Source: Fontibacillus panacisegetis
GTDB taxonomy: Bacteria; Bacillota; Bacilli; Paenibacillales; Paenibacillaceae
DNA length: 64,000 nucleotides
Direction of reading: 5' to 3'
Assembly: GCF_900102215.1 (NCBI RefSeq)
Contig: NZ_FNBG01000022.1
Span: 17,650-81,649 of the forward strand
The notes under the pieces were generated by a model, which was not told where the DNA came from, did not search any database, and saw nothing but the letters and a program-made list of their open reading frames with translations. Positions 63,991 to 64,000 of this stretch are shown here, one piece after another. Position 1 is the first letter of the stretch. Each line of letters starts with the position of its first letter. The position numbers were made by a program, and so were the translations under genes.

Positions 63991-64000
63991 AGCATCTTCC

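Overview
The window looks like a chromosomal segment of a low-to-moderate GC, spore-former-type Bacillota, most probably Paenibacillus or a close relative. Pointers are strong GGAGG ribosome-binding sites, frequent TTG/GTG starts, three secreted or anchored proteins carrying a copper-amine-oxidase-N-like domain (14510-15856, 20149-21405, 33653-35266), a YneF-type protein, LCP and MoxR/DUF58/transglutaminase genes, and a guanine-class purine riboswitch before a purine permease. The genus is an inference; no rRNA, tRNA, CRISPR array or complete insertion sequence was seen.

Region by region: 1-5659 is a leftward glycosylation operon (two-headed GT-C glycosyltransferase, polyprenyl-phosphate GT2, GtrA) ending in a truncated secreted-protein gene. 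5847-9805 holds purine functions (riboswitch-controlled permease, guaA) around an acetyltransferase. 9896-14422 is a MoxR-DUF58-transglutaminase operon. 14510-27340 is mostly housekeeping: polysaccharide deacetylase, Bcp, LCP protein, HemL, methyltransferase, SGNH esterase, inositol-phosphatase-like enzyme, FabI, UvsE, Ddl and an amidase-domain protein. Aconitase (27556-30267) is followed by a group II intron remnant and a small accessory patch with decayed genes (30291-32057). Next come a GntR/DUF1648 pair, two alpha/beta hydrolases, an IclR regulator and a DUF2935-superoxide dismutase fusion.

The most unusual part is 38919-60763, about 22 kb transcribed leftward. One block (55438 to 38919) has a BtpA/SgcQ-like protein, a nucleoside-type ABC importer (BmpA, ATPase, two permeases), isochorismatase-like and creatininase-like hydrolases, UbiX and UbiD, three BMC-H shell proteins, one BMC-P (EutN) vertex protein, a BMC-associated flavoprotein-like protein, an unrecognised protein with helices like encapsulation peptides, an adenine-deaminase-like amidohydrolase with altered metal-site residues, a cyclase, a DUF1989 protein and an M20 amidohydrolase. 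A second block upstream (60763 to 56651) has an M42 peptidase, an FGGY kinase and two DeoD-like phosphorylases, one lacking the phosphate site. A DeoR regulator lies between them, and similar AT-rich sites sit at the promoters of both blocks.

There is no aldehyde dehydrogenase, PduL/EutD, alcohol dehydrogenase or BMC-T in the locus, so it is not a classical Eut/Pdu/Grp metabolosome. The working model is import of a nucleoside-like compound, glycosidic cleavage and phosphorylation of the sugar outside the shell, and ring opening, C-N hydrolysis and UbiD decarboxylation of the base in or near the shell. The substrate is unknown. After this locus come folE, a YneF-like protein, an HD-GYP protein and an ogt-type gene at the right edge.
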